Below are positions 34,105-46,439 of a stretch of DNA of 64,000 nt, piece after piece. Position 1 is the stretch's first letter, and every line of letters begins with the position of its first letter. A model generated the notes under the pieces. The model was not told where the DNA came from and did no database searches. It saw only the letters and a program-made list of their open reading frames with translations. The translations under genes and the position numbers were made by a program. The DNA is from Magnaporthiopsis rhizophila (Eukaryota; Ascomycota; Sordariomycetes; Magnaporthales; Magnaporthaceae). The stretch lies in assembly GCA_003049465.1 (NCBI GenBank), contig PYSS01000148.1, forward strand, positions 1 through 64,000, written 5' to 3'.

Positions 34105-34657
34105 ACTGTTTTGGGAAGAAAGGGAAAGGATAGTATTGAGAGAGGTAGTCTAGAAAGTACACAGGTGTTCCACCTCAGAAAACATGAACAAAAAGGTCCG
34201 ACTTGATGATTTATAGGCACTGCAGGTTCACTTGCGCGCGAGCTGTACGTAGCCTCGCCGGGCCGCCTAGAGCAGGAAAGAAGAAGAGAAGATCGGTTTC
34301 CGCCGCCGGAGCTAGACGTTGCCATGCATTCCTTCTTCATATGGTAGAAGGACGTCCGAGGACGACCGAGTGGGGTTCGAGTCGGGAAACTGGTGGACGG
34401 CACCGCCCAGAGCGATGACGCAGGCCGTTTCGAGCCAAACCCAGGTGTTCATGAGACGGACGATATGTCCGAGCAACGTAAACTCCAGGAATCGAGGTCT
34501 CACGCCAAAGATGCGTTGGCCTTCTCGTAGCCAAAAAGCCCAGGCTGCGATCGCCTAGGCCAAAACGGTGCCAGACATCACGCCACCAAATCCGCCGCAA
34601 GACCAACCACCCGCCTCTTCACAGGCTTCCCACGTGCCTGCTCTCCACCAGCTGCAA
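34105..34657. other. Convergent 3' intergenic region
   Basis: It lies between the convergent ends of the 1008-aa gene and the 176-aa gene. No gene is seen. Confidence 0.45.
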
Positions 34658-35271
34658 TCACGCAACAACTTGCCTGTAAAAGCTGCGCAAGCGCCGGAGG
34701 AAGGTCCGAACCAGAGCTTGCGGTGCGTAGGGAATGTGAACATGGCCAGGAGTGACGCTGACTGCGGAAAGAGGCAAAGTACGGTTAATTATCCGTTCAA
34801 ACTTGTGGAATTGACGGGGACGTATTTCCGTCACGGGAACTCACCGCTATAGCCCTCGAGTACTCCGCAAGCCGGACATTCATCCCCGTCGAACAGAGTC
34901 GCAGTCACCGTCGGCGCCAGCCACTCGAGGATGCCGATGGCCAGGAGCGAGCACAAGGCCATCTGGGGCACGTGGTGGTCGGTCTCAAAGTCGAAAATCG
35001 CCATAACGATGCGGCGAATGATGACCAGCTCATCCTTGAGGCCGTCGGAGATAGGCTTCTTGCCGGACTCCAGGTCCCAGACGTAGCTGGTGAGGCAGTC
35101 GAAGATCGTTCGGTGGAATGCCTTGACGATGGGATCGTCGAGGCCGGAGAGGTCGGCGCTCTTGCGAATTCTAGACTTGACCACTTCGCCAAAATCACCG
35201 TTCCGGTGCAAAAGGTCTACGATCTGCCAGGCGCGCTGGTCGGCCTGCTTCTGCTTCTTGGGAACAACCAT
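34658..35271 (-). CDS. Orphan 176-aa helical protein beside the helical pair
   Basis: Two exons on the minus strand, 35271-34845 and 34761-34658 (GTGAGT...CGCAG intron, phase 1), give 176 residues. The N-terminus is Lys/Gln-rich. The body is amphipathic helix (W-Q-I-V-D-L-L-H-R-N, D-E-L-V-I-I-R-R-I-V-M-A-I-F-D-F) with one hydrophobic stretch (~residues 113-130, M-A-L-C-S-L-L-A-I-G-I-L-E-W-L). A C-x-x-C (C-P-A-C) lies near the exon junction. No family recognised. Convergent with the 1008-aa gene. It could be a chaperone, immunity or accessory partner of the pair, but only position suggests this. Exon 2 is less certain than exon 1. Confidence 0.55.
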
Positions 35272-35456
35272 GGTCTCGGTTGGCTGGTTTATCTGGTGTG
35301 TTTTGGTTTATTAGGCGCTTGTAAGTTGCTGGTAAAGGCCAAGGACTTGGTAGGGATGGGAGCTTACAACTTCTGGCAAGAACCAAGGACCCGGCAGGAC
35401 TGGCGTTTATAAATCGCGAATAAAACCCGGTGGTGAATCAACCTAAAGCCTGACCA

Positions 35457-35484
35457 GAAAAAGAAAAAGAAAAAGAAAAAAGAT
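35457..35484 (-). promoter_or_regulatory. CT tract upstream of the 176-aa gene
   Basis: Plus strand (AAAAAG)n, i.e. a pyrimidine tract on the minus coding strand about 190 bp before the start at 35271. It is a typical fungal core-promoter tract and also a microsatellite. Confidence 0.5.
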
Positions 35485-36001
35485 ACCAGATAAAGCGAGG
35501 CTTATCGAAAGGATTCCTTAGGCCGTAGAACCCCGAAGAATCTTTGTAGGACCCCACCTTTTTATGGACCTGAATCGTTGCGTTTTCTTCCAAGGTGCTC
35601 TTCGTTCCGTTTCTTTCCATCGACCTTCCAAACCAACACCTCTGGGAAATACCAATGTTGGCAACGCACTTTTCAAACCTGCCAAATTCTACTTGTTCTG
35701 TTGATAGAGCTTTCTCCTTCCCTCAGCCAGGAAGGCCAAGACATCTCGGTTTTCAAAACTTTTTCTACCATTTTGACATGCATCAAACACCGCCGCTGGC
35801 AAAGTGTTGATCCAGCACCTGCTCGACCAGCCCTTGGCGTTTCTGGATTGCATAGCACGAAGCGCGCTTCTGGCTTGCAAGGCAGAGGTGAAGGCGATAT
35901 ACCAGATACCCTCAACTAGATCTACCGGGGGGGCTAGACGACAGCCTGAAGCACGTGGCGTGGTGTTCCTCCTGACCACTCACGAGGGCAGTAGCGCCAA
36001 C

Positions 36002-36384
36002 ATGAGCAGCTCTACGAACAGCGACCGGGTACGTGGCCTTGCCAACTCCAGTCATCGACTCATTTCAACCTCCATGCCCTCTGACAGACGATATTCAGCT
36101 CATTTCCTCGAGCAGGTCTCCCCCATCGCGAGTTGGCACGGTTTTTGCTTGAGATGATTATTCAACGATAGTCAATTCCAGGCCTTCATTCCGCCAGCAA
36201 CGATCCCGTCTTCGACGCGGCCGGAGTCGAGGCAGCGTTTGCCAAACTCCTCCGTCAATGCGGGGTTGAGCCTGGCTGGACCTGGAAGTCTGCGCATACT
36301 CAGCCTACCGTGATAGATTCTTGGCGTGAGAACTCGAAGGGCATGGATATATCCAATCTGCCGACCGGTTGATAGAAACTCAAT
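36002..36384 (+). pseudogene. Short hypothetical gene fragment with an in-frame TAG
   Basis: An ATG at 36002, a nine-codon exon (36002-36028), a GTACGT...CAG intron (36029-36087) and a continuing frame that is open to ~36375 except for one TAG near 36169 (a CAG would keep it open). The segment after it reads as plausible protein (D-P-V-F-D-A-A-G-V-E, W-T-W-K-S-A-H). I do not recognise the family. It could be a recent pseudogene, or a gene whose exon structure I have wrong. Confidence 0.3.
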
Positions 36385-37020
36385 GGATCACAAAAAAATC
36401 AAGTAAGTTCTCCCGCTCATGTCCCCTCGGCACATCCTCACTCATGCCTGAAAAATAACGAATTATCTTCGCATGTCGACATTAGCTGACCCAGCTCACC
36501 AATTGTTACAACAGCTCTTTTTTACACTTCAGTCCTTGGAGTTCTTATTCAAGCCCTTGCGAGTCACAACGACGCTTGCACGGTTTACGACGTCACGATT
36601 TCTCGGCGAGGGGGTTTTGTCGTTGGAAGCAACGAGTATCGCAGAGGGAGCGGGTCGCCGAAGCGCGGGGGGTCGACCTACGAGCAGGACAATAGAGATC
36701 GAGCAATTCAGTTTACTGCATGCGCCTCTACTTTGCAATACAGACTATATTTTACGATGATTCTTCTTCGATACAACCCTTGCTCCCGGTAGCACAGAGA
36801 AATTCCCCATTGGCTGCTGCCTCCACGTGCCCAGCATTTCAGCCGCACATGCCATAAGCACAGCCACCGCCACTAGACAAATAAAAAGCCAGGCTTCCCC
36901 TCACGAGCCGAAAGCCGTGAATCTTCTAATTAGTCCGTCTCACGCACCATCCATACTTCCAAACTGCTACAAGGGACCAACCGAATATTTGTCGCCTGCC
37001 GAGTTCTCGCAGCTGTATAG

Positions 37021-38204
37021 ATGGATACTCGCGATGAGGATGTCACCACGGAGGAAATCCGGCGGCGAATGGACGCCATAATGGATGACTTGCGCCAGCA
37101 AGTTCTCAAGACGGGGTACCGCTGCAATGTCGGCCGCCAGGTTCCGCTACGCCTTCCACCCCCTGGTTCCTCTCCAAGGCGGAACGAAAGCAATCTCAAA
37201 GGTGCCGTGCTCATGGCTGCTCTGCTTGGGCTTTGCAACGCCAGACTCTTCGGCATCTGGGGGCTGATCCTCATGTCTGCGTACCTGTCGGAGCTCACCT
37301 TTCTGATAACGCGCGAGGAGCCGCATAATGCCCATGCCTTTGAGACTTTTCACATCAAGGCCAAGGGGTTTATCGTCCACACCATAACCCTGTCATTAAT
37401 GCCTTTTGTTCGTCGTGGCATCTTCCGGATCGTTTCCGTCATTGCTACCTTGCCACAGCTATCAGCCACTGCTTCCCAGAGTCCCGACGTCCTTGCCAGG
37501 CTTCTTTCGGTTCTGCTGATTTGCTTCAGCATAGTGTGGGCGGCAAGGCGAGGATCCATTCGAATGTCGCGGCTAGCATCAATATGGAAACCATGTAAAC
37601 TCTCCCTAAGAAGTTCCTTTGCCTTGCCCCGTTTTCCGTACTTTCATGCTTATCGGCTAACGTCCCTAGTTGTTCCAATTGTGCCTAGTGTATCCACCAT
37701 ATGGCGGAACCACCGCCATCGTCGTTATCCTACTCGAGACTCTACGCGGGGTTCAGAAAGCCGCGGCCTGGCGCCGCAGGCTACACGCCAAGCTTGCGGG
37801 TGTCCCCGCTGCGCTTCACCTCCCAAGATATCTACTCCCTGGGCCGCCACGCTCTCCACCACAATCATGGGGCTACCGGCCGCTCACCCAGCCTAGACAG
37901 ATCCGGCTAGTTCGGCTACATCGCTGGGTCCCTTTTCGGGGTGTTCGGGCAACAATAACACACGTGGAGCTTGAGAACCCACCGCTTTACGATGCCATTT
38001 CGTACCACTGGGGGACTTCCGAAGAGCGGCGCCGGCTTAAGGTGCTAGACGAGATAGGCGCGTCCTCCAGTCCCAGGTGGCTCGAGGTGTCCGAGCCAAC
38101 TTATGACGCGCTTTACAACTTATCCTCCCCTTGGGAAACTCGGCTGCTATGGATCGACGCCGTTTGTATCGACCAATCACCGCACCCTAGGAACACGGAG
38201 AAAG
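37021..38204 (+). pseudogene. HET-domain gene, 5' half (split by a retrotransposon)
   Basis: Exon 1 is 37021-37594 and exon 2 runs from 37689 to the insertion site (intron 37595-37688, GTAAAC...CTAG, phase 1). The N-terminus carries four or five hydrophobic helices (about residues 60-100, 115-143, 156-176), so the protein would be membrane-anchored. Next comes the start of a HET domain: Y-D-A-I-S-Y-H-W-G (~293) and L-L-W-I-D-A-V-C-I-D-Q (~344). The gene stops at the target duplication GAAAG (38200-38204), where an LTR element begins; read-through ends in the LTR at 38335. HET proteins mediate vegetative incompatibility and programmed cell death in filamentous ascomycetes. The frame continues at 61666. 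Confidence 0.88.
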
Positions 38205-38514
38205 TGACACGCGAACTTAGCTTTGACAGTTATTGGGGCGCTTACAGAGGCTGCCAACAGATGCACAAAAATCTTGCAATAGATAAACGCCTGACCCCGC
38301 AGTTGGGAAACGCGCCCTTGGGATGCATACCCTAGTTCGGCATCAGTACCCGAGTTAGGAATGCACGGGCCCCCAGCCCCTTTATATAATAAGGGCTGCC
38401 CAAGGGCCCTGGATTGCTAAAAAGGGGAATTCTCTAAGCATTTTTTAAAATTTTAGAAAAATTATTAGCAAATATAGGATTTTTCTTAAATTTGCACTTT
38501 GTATTTTTGTTATA
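38205..38514 (+). repeat. Left LTR of the outer element (310 bp)
   Basis: It starts TGACACGC and ends TTGTTATA (C-to-T change from TTGTTACA). The first ~230 bp keep normal GC; the inner end is AT-rich. It aligns over its full length with 61351-61660. Confidence 0.93.
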
Positions 38515-38620
38515 AATAATTCTTTTTTCCCTTAAAACCGCCCTATAACAGCCTTTTATCTTTTTTTTTAAATTTTGGAAAAGCTGTTCTAATAAAAATT
38601 CACCCTTTTAATAAGCCCAA

Positions 38621-39121
38621 TGTTACAATCACAGGCCTTCTGCTCCTAGGGTAGGGCACCTAGGGGCGGTGTTGAGCAGTACTGGGGTGCAAGGTCGCCT
38701 TGCACGTGATCTGGTAGAACAGTTGTCTGTATTTTGCTTGCCCAAAAGGTTGCCTTAAACCTAACTTAGGTTGACTGATGCCGAAGCCTCAGTCAAGAAC
38801 TACCTAGCACCGTAGGAGACCTTGCCTTATATACCCATAATTTCCCCTACCATGTCCGTGCTATATCTGTTATGTTGTATAACGAATATATCACCGTGCT
38901 ATGTTTGTTATGTCGTATAGCGAACATATCACCGTGCTATATCTGTTATGTTGCATAGCAAACATATCAGTTTTATCACCCGTGCTTAGGTAAGTGTTTA
39001 GTTATGTGACTCCCTCCTGGCCTTGGTCACTCGGCCCATGGCTTGCATAATTGCGGGGTAAAGGCGTCCCGCTGGGGGTTAGCCCCAGCCCTTCCGTCCC
39101 CTGCCAGTTGTGGTCGTAACA
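38621..39121. repeat. Solo LTR, 501 bp, target duplication CCCAA
   Basis: TGTTACAATC...GTCGTAACA flanked on both sides by CCCAA (38616-38620, 39122-39126). It is related to the LTRs of elements A and B but richer in GC, with three ~37-bp internal GTGCTATRT units. It sits in the outer element just inside the left LTR. An LTR alone between matching duplications shows LTR-LTR recombination removed the interior. Confidence 0.92.
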
Positions 39122-39126
39122 CCCAA

Positions 39127-41132
39127 CTGCTTTTTTTGTGGCTATTATCTTTAAAAATGCTATTATAATATTATATTTTTGGGCAATAAATCTAGCAAAT
39201 ATTTAAGGAAAATATTCCAAAATAAAAAACAAAAAAAGTTTTATTAATATTTAAACCCTAATATTATTTATTCCAGCCCTTTTTCAGTACCTATATTGTA
39301 TATAACCCATTATTTTAGGTTTTTTTTAATATTAATACCACCTTATTAAATTCGAAAAAAAAATTTAAAACCGATGCATTAATTGGTTCATTTATTATAA
39401 AACTTTATTAGGAATAATAATCGGCCTTTAATAAGTTATTTGCCCTTTTATTATCCCCTAAATCCAGCAAATATTAGCGGATTTTTCTAAGCAAATTTTT
39501 ACGATAAAATTCGAGCTATATTATTATTTCCCCTATTATAACCAGTTTTATAAGTGAAAATTATTTAACCCAAATCGAACGCAAACAGTATGCCCTAAAA
39601 TAAAATTTTGAAAATAAATTTAAAATTTTTAACAAAAATTTTAATTTTGTTTTTAATTTAATATAAACCGCTTTTGATAAAATAAATTAGCAATAATATC
39701 AAACGGTTAAATTTTTAAAATGAAACACCAAAAAGCAGGTTTATAATTTTAAAAAACAAAATGGACAAATTAAATGCGTTATTAATATTATTAAAATATA
39801 TTTTTGTAATAAAATAATTTAAATTATAAACCTTTTTATATAAAAAATAAATAAAAACCAAAAAGATTTTACAGTTCTGATACAAATAATAACGGATATT
39901 ATTAAGGAAATTTCGGAAAATTTTTATAATTTTATAAAAATATATGAGGTTTTTATTAAAAAATTTGATAATATTTTCGGAATTTTTAAGCCCAAAATTA
40001 AAAAATTCCGGAAAAAGGTAAATAATATTACCTTTTTGATATATGGTTTAAAAACGGACGTACAGGATATAATATTTATTAATAATTTTAATAAATGTTG
40101 CAATACTTTTGCCCAGAATATTTAAAAGGGCGTAAATATTATTAAGGAATATAATAAAACTATTATAACCTTTTAATATAACCTGGGAATTTTTACCGAG
40201 GTATATAAGGATTAAGCCAAAAAAATTACCCGAATTTTTTTTTTACCGTTATTTTTTTATATAAAAAGCATATGGCTATTTATTAATAATTTTATTATAA
40301 TAAATAATAGTTTGATAAGTATAATTAGCACAGGTAAAATACCGGAGATAATTATGCAGAAAATTATATAAAAGGAACCTTTTCGGTTCCCCAAGCCAGG
40401 AAATTTCCGTTTTAAAAGCGCCAGTTAATTTTGCAATAAATAGGATACTATAATAATGGATATAAACGGGATGCTTATTTTATATACCCCTTTAATTTTC
40501 GAAAATTTTTAAAAGAAAGGCAAAAAACGATAATTAATGCGGATTAATCCTGATTAAAATTATCCAGCCATATGCCGGATTTATAATACAAGGCATGGTT
40601 GAAAAAAATTTATTAGGGATTTATTATTAGTTATACCGTTATTTTGGCCTTTTGAAAAAGCATTCCGAATCGAATTATTATTCTGGAAATTGTTAAAAAA
40701 TAATTAGGAAAATTTTGGAAATAATACAAAAATATCCGTATTATTTACCAAACTGTGGTTTATATAATTCAAAATCAGATTATTTTTATCCAGGCATAAT
40801 TCCGAAAATTCGAAAAAAATATAATCGAATAAAATTATTAATTTGCGGAAAAAGTTTGGAATATTTTAATTAAAATAGCCCGGAATAAACTAATTAAGGA
40901 ATATGCCTTTAATTAAATTATTTAGGCCCAAAAAAATTACCGGGCAATTTTAATAATTATATATTTTTGTTTTAAGTTAATAATAATAAATGTGAAAATT
41001 TGGGCAAAAACGATTAAAGGATAAGTTTAAAATATTAAACGATATTTTAAAAATACCAAATAATAACAAAAATAAATAAAATATTAATAAAGCATTATGG
41101 AAGGATAAATTACCGAATTAGCAGTTTAACAG
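39127..41132 (+). pseudogene. gag-like relic of the outer element
   Basis: Very AT-rich sequence between the solo LTR and the nested element. The plus strand shows short frames of helical, Lys/Asn-rich character interrupted by many stops. By position (5' of protease, RT and integrase on the same strand) this is the gag region; I cannot show a zinc knuckle with confidence. Confidence 0.5.
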
Positions 41133-41137
41133 GAAGA

Positions 41138-41637
41138 TGTTACAAACGGTTCTCTGCTCCTAGGGTAGGGTACGCTAAGAAAGGTATTAAGCAGTACGGT
41201 TTTTATAAGGTTGCCTTGTGCTGGGAATTGGGGTAATAATAAAGGTTTCGATTGCTTGCCCAAGGGGGTGCCTTGGAGCTAATTTAGATTGATTAATACC
41301 AAAGCCTTAATTACGAATTACCTAATACAATAAGAAACTTTTGTTTTATATATCCATAATTTTTCCGTGCCAAACCTGTGCTATGTTTGTTATGTTATAT
41401 AGCAAATATATCACTGTGCTATATTTGTTATGTTATATAACGAATATATTATTATGCTATATTTGTTATATCGTATAACAAACATATTACCCGTGCTTAG
41501 GTAAGTGCCTAGTTACGTAACTCCTTATTTGCCTGTCCTTAATTATTTGGCCCTTGGCTTTTATAATTGCAGGGTAAAAATGTTTTGTTAAAGGTTGGTC
41601 CTAGCCTTTTTGCCTTTTGCCAGTTATGGTTATAACA
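41138..41637 (-). repeat. 3' LTR of element A (500 bp)
   Basis: TGTTACAAAC...TATAACA. It contains three ~37-bp GTGCTATRTTTGTTATRT units, like its partner at 55150-55649. It is followed by the 5-bp flank GAAGA on its left side. Confidence 0.9.
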
Positions 41638-41799
41638 CCAGGTTTCTCTTTTTTAGGCCAAATCTTTTTGGTTATATTTATAGCCCTATTTTTTTGATAA
41701 TAATAAATATTTCCCTTTTTTATTAATTTTTGTTCCCTTTTTTTTTAACAGAATATTTGATCGGGTGCAAAAGCAAAAAGCTATTAATGCGCAATTTAC

Positions 41800-42277
41800 T
41801 GTTCGCTGCAATAACCTGCTTGTTATCCTTTTATTATTTTCCACCAAAATGCTTTTTTATTTTGCTTGTAAAGCGTTAGGATTTGTGCATTATGCTATAT
41901 CCTTTTGCAATTTTTTTAGGTGTATCAAATATATTTATTAAGGATATTTTCGGTGCAACGTGCTAGGTTTTTTTTTGTTTTAGTTTGAAAAGTTTAGTTA
42001 TTAATATTTTAGGATAAGGGTTAAACTGGAAGCAGCAAAGGAAAAGTGCTATTATGCTAATATTAAGGTTAAGCATTTATACAAGCAAAAAAAAATCCGT
42101 TGCGGGATTAACATTGTGAAAAAGCTGAAGCGGGTTAAGCGGGAGGAAGCCGAACAGGCGGCCGCGCAGGCCCTTATCGCGCTTTCAAATTTGTTAGCCC
42201 CCGATTTTCCTTTATTATTTCCGAGCTGGGCCGATCATAAGGTTAATTTTAACCTTAATTTGCTGGCCCTGTTTTAA
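41800..42277 (+). pseudogene. Antisense coiled-coil ORF relic, copy in element A
   Basis: On the plus strand, opposite to pol and next to the 3' LTR, a frame from ~42019 to 42277 stays open for ~85 codons: L-E-A-A-K-E-K, then a Lys-rich coiled coil, then E-A-E-Q-A-A-A-Q-A and L-L-A-P-D-F-P-L-L-F-P-S-W-A, ending L-L-A-L-F. Upstream (~41845-41975) are several Cys codons in another frame piece. The same protein is readable in element B at 46440-46954, so it is an element-encoded antisense gene, not chance. Confidence 0.6.
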
Positions 42278-42339
42278 CCAGATAAGTTATTTTGGTACAG
42301 GCATTTCGAGCCAAAATCCAAATTTCGGCACTGGTATTA

Positions 42340-42560
42340 ACTTTTTACCAAGGGCTTTTTGCCGGTACTCCTTAAAAGCCTCTGGTGCATTTTTTAGGTT
42401 TATTTTTTTTTCCCAAATGCTTTTTTCGATTTTATATCCTGCCTATTTAACCAAATAATGTTTGGTTTTGTTGATAACTTTTTTGTCCAAAATTTTTTCG
42501 ATTTTATACTTTTATTTTGGGTTAATTTTTATTAATTTGTTATTTTTAAACCCTAATGGT
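42340..42560 (-). pseudogene. Chromodomain end of pol, element A
   Basis: The minus strand reads K-I-L-D-K-K-V-I-N-K-T-K-H-Y-L-V-K, a stop, then A-G-Y-K-I-E-K-S-I-W-E, a clear chromodomain with its Trp codon turned into a stop. It marks the integrase C-terminus and identifies the family as a chromovirus. Confidence 0.8.
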
Positions 42561-45500
42561 GCTAGTTTAAATAAATTGATATAAAAAACCGGGTGGTTGT
42601 GTATGGTTAGTAATAGTTAAAATTTATAATTAACGTTGGAAATTTTTTTTAAAATTTTAAATAATCCCAATTTTTTGTAATTTAACTTATTATTTAATTG
42701 TTTTGTTTTGATATTATATTAAAAAAGATAAATATTATCCTTTTTTTTAAAAGTTGGTTTTTTGATCCTTTTTTTGTTAGTTTGTATAGATATGCATTAT
42801 TATAATTTTTTTAGCTTTACCTGGAGGTTTTTGTGCAGTTTGGTAAATTTTTTCACCTATATTTCTGCTATTGGGATATATAATTTTGCTTTGGATTTTT
42901 TATATACCGTAAATATATACCCGTAATTTGTATAAAACGGCATAATTCCCGTACTTTTGTATATTAAATTATTATACGCAAACTGAGCCATAAAAAATAA
43001 TTATACCCAGTTATTTTATTTATAACTAATAAAATAATATAAATATTATTTTATGGTTTGATTTGTTCGTTTTATTTATTTATCCGTTTAAGGATAATAA
43101 ACTGTAAAAAAAGCATATTCCGCGCCTAAATTTGCCGTAAGTTATTTTTAAAATTTATTATTGAACAATTTGTTTCGGTTTAAAATTATACATTTTGGGG
43201 TTTTATATTTTGCAATTATATTTTGGATAAAAATATAAACTAGGTTTATAATTTTTGCGTTTTCCTTAAACGGCAGGTATATAATATATTTGGTAAATCG
43301 GTTAATTATTACCATAATGCTATTATATTAAATATTTATAAAGGATTCCTTTAATTTGGATAGCCCTGTAATAAAATCCGCCGTGATTTTTTGCCATACT
43401 TTGCTAAATGCTGGCAAAGGTTGCAATAACCTATAAAATTTATGCCTATTGGCTTTATTTTTTGCACAATTTTTGCAATTTTTAATTACATTTTATATTT
43501 TGGCACAAGTTTTTATAAACCTGTAATATTACCAAAGCTTTTTCCAGGTTTTAATAACCCCTTAATATTTATTAATTATCTGGCTATAAATTTGCTGGAT
43601 TTTTTTTGGGGTCCAATTTTTTTATCGGGTTATTTTAACCAATGCCTGTTATGCCGGAATTAGGGATTTGTTTGATTTTTTAGCCAAAATTGCATATATT
43701 TTTGGTAGCATATTTATTTAATGGTTTAATTAGCAGTTTAAAGCATTTGTTTGGCCGTTTTTTGACCTTTTCCTAACCTTAATTCGAAAATTATAATTTT
43801 AAAAAAATTAGCTTTATTAAATTTGTTTTTTATTCAGCGCTTAATTAGTGGTAAATTGTAATAGGTTTTTATGGTTGGTATATATTATAATTTGGTGGTT
43901 GGCTTTGTACAAATATACTTTTTATTTTTCCAGAACTTTAATAATAGCAAAAAGTTCCTTATTATGGATTTGGTAGTTTAGTTTAGGTTTATTTAATTTT
44001 TGCAAAAAAAATGCGCAAAAGTGCAACCTTTTTTGATCGTTTTGTTATTTTAGCTATCTTTCGATAGCAAAATTCGATATATTAATTTTAACCTTAAAAA
44101 GTTTTCCTGGGTTTGGTATTATTAGTACCGGTATTTGAATAATGGCTTTTTTTAATAAATCGAAAATTATTTATTTTTATATCCCCCAATAAAACTGGGT
44201 GTTATTTTTGGTAAAATCCGTAAATAGTATAGCTTTTTTGTTAAAATTTCGGATAAATTTTCGGTAAAAGTTTAAAAATCCCAGGAAATTTTATATTTTT
44301 TTAACCGTGATAAATATAGGCTAGTTTTTTACCGCCTGTACTTTTTTGGGTTTTATCCGAATTTTTCTTTATTTGATAATAAATCCGAAAAAAGTTATTT
44401 TTAGGAAATGCTATATATATTTATCCGGGTTAACCAGAAGCTTTATATCCTGCAATTTTTGTAATATTTTATATATATATTGTTTATATTTTTCCAGCAT
44501 TTTTGAAAAAATCAGGATATTATTCAGGTATGCAAGGATAAAAATATCGAGAAATTTTTATAATATATGGTTAATTATTCGTTAGAATATGGCTGGTATA
44601 TTGGTAAGTTTGAAAATTATTATTAATAATTTAAAAGTTTTAAATTTGGTTCGAAAAGCGGTTTTTTATTTATTACCCTTTTTAATCCTTAATAGGCTAT
44701 AAGCTTTATATAGGTTTAGGGCTGTAAATTACCGATTTTTCCCGAGCTTATTTTTAAATTTGTTAATTAGGGGTAAAAAATATCGATTTTTTATTATTTC
44801 CTGATTTAACGGACAGTAATTAATATATATCCATTTTTTTTTATTTTTTTTAGGAATAAACAAAATTTTATATCCCATAAGGAAATTAAAAGGTTTGGTA
44901 AATCCTTTTTTAATTTTTTCCTTTAATTGTTTTTATAGCAGCTTTTTTTGCTAAGGGTTTAATTAATACAATTTTTGGTATTTAAGTTATGCTTCCGGTT
45001 TAAGTTTAATTTTGTAATCAAACGGTCCGTATTTTGGTAATACTGTTTCCAAATTTTTCTGAAATAACTTTCAATATTTATAATATTTTTTAAAAATGTT
45101 TTTAAATCCATTTTTAATAATTTTTTGCTTATCGGGTTTGTTTGTATTTGTATTTATCGGTATTTTGGTTAGTGCGGTTTGTTAGGGCTAATTGTTATAT
45201 TTTGCCGCCGTTGCGGTTATCCTTTCCGGTATCCGATTTTTATTACCCGAGGCCTGTGGCTGTTGGGCTTTTTTGCTAATTAATAATAATTTCCTCCATT
45301 AAATTTGTTCGGTAATCCAATTTATTAGAGAATTATACTTTTTAAATTATGGAAAGCCTAAAATTAGGTTTTTTTTTTCTGTATTTATAATATTCAGGGT
45401 TATTTTGCAGGTTTTTTCCAAAAATTGAAATTTGAAATGATCAATTTTAGTATCGATTTTTCCTTTATTAAATATAATTGGCTTTTATTTTATTATTATA

Positions 45501-45825
45501 AAATTATATGGTTCTTTTTTCTGATATATTAAAATGCCGTACTTTTTTACCGCTTTTGGTAAAAAATAATTTTTTTATATTCCGCAATCGATCATAATTT
45601 TTATTTTTTATCCTTTTTAGTATATTATTATTCTGATATATTTGTACTGATTATTAATTATTGCTGTTAAGGTTTTTGCAGGTTATTATTATTCTGCCTG
45701 TACCTTTTTTTCGGATAAACCCTTTAATTTTTTGCTTGGGGTGCCTTTTTCCGGTCCCCGGTTGCCCTTATTAAACGGATAAATTTGTTTATCCAGGTTT
45801 GCGCTTTTTTTTATATGGATTTTGT

Positions 45826-46288
45826 TATTACAAACGGTTCTCTGCTCCTAGGGTAGGGTACGCTAGGAAAGGTGCTAAACAGTATGATCTTCACAAGGTC
45901 GCTTGTGCTAAAAAACTGGAATAATAACAAAGGTCTCGATTGTTTGCCCAAAAGGTTGCCTTGGAGCTAACTTAGGTTAACTAATGCCGAGGCTTCAGTT
46001 AAAGCTATCTTAACACAGTAAAAAACCCTTGCCTTATATACCAGCAACCCTTCCATATTATATTTGTGCTATATTTGCTATATTGCATAGCGGATATATC
46101 ACTGTGCTATATTTGTTATATCACATAACAAATATATCACCCGTGCTTAAATAAATGCCTAATCACGTAACTTTTTTCCCAGCTTGGCTTTAATTATTCG
46201 GCCTTTGGCCTTTATAATTGCAGGGTAAAGGCATCCCGCTGGGGATTAGCCCCAGCCCTTCTGTTTTTTGCCAGCTGTGATTATAATA
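45826..46288 (-). repeat. 3' LTR of element B (463 bp)
   Basis: TATTACAAAC...ATTATAATA. Two ~37-bp internal units, one fewer than the LTRs of element A, which explains the 37-bp length difference. It has the same length as 52592-53054. Confidence 0.9.
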
Positions 46289-46439
46289 TTAGGTTTCCCT
46301 TTTTAGGCCAAATTTTTTTGGCCAAAACCTGCAGTTCTGTTTTTTTATTAATGGTAAATATTTTTTTTCCTTATTATTTCCTGTCCCCTCCTTCCTGACA
46401 AAATATTTGGTTGGGTGCAAAAACGAAAAACTATTAACG

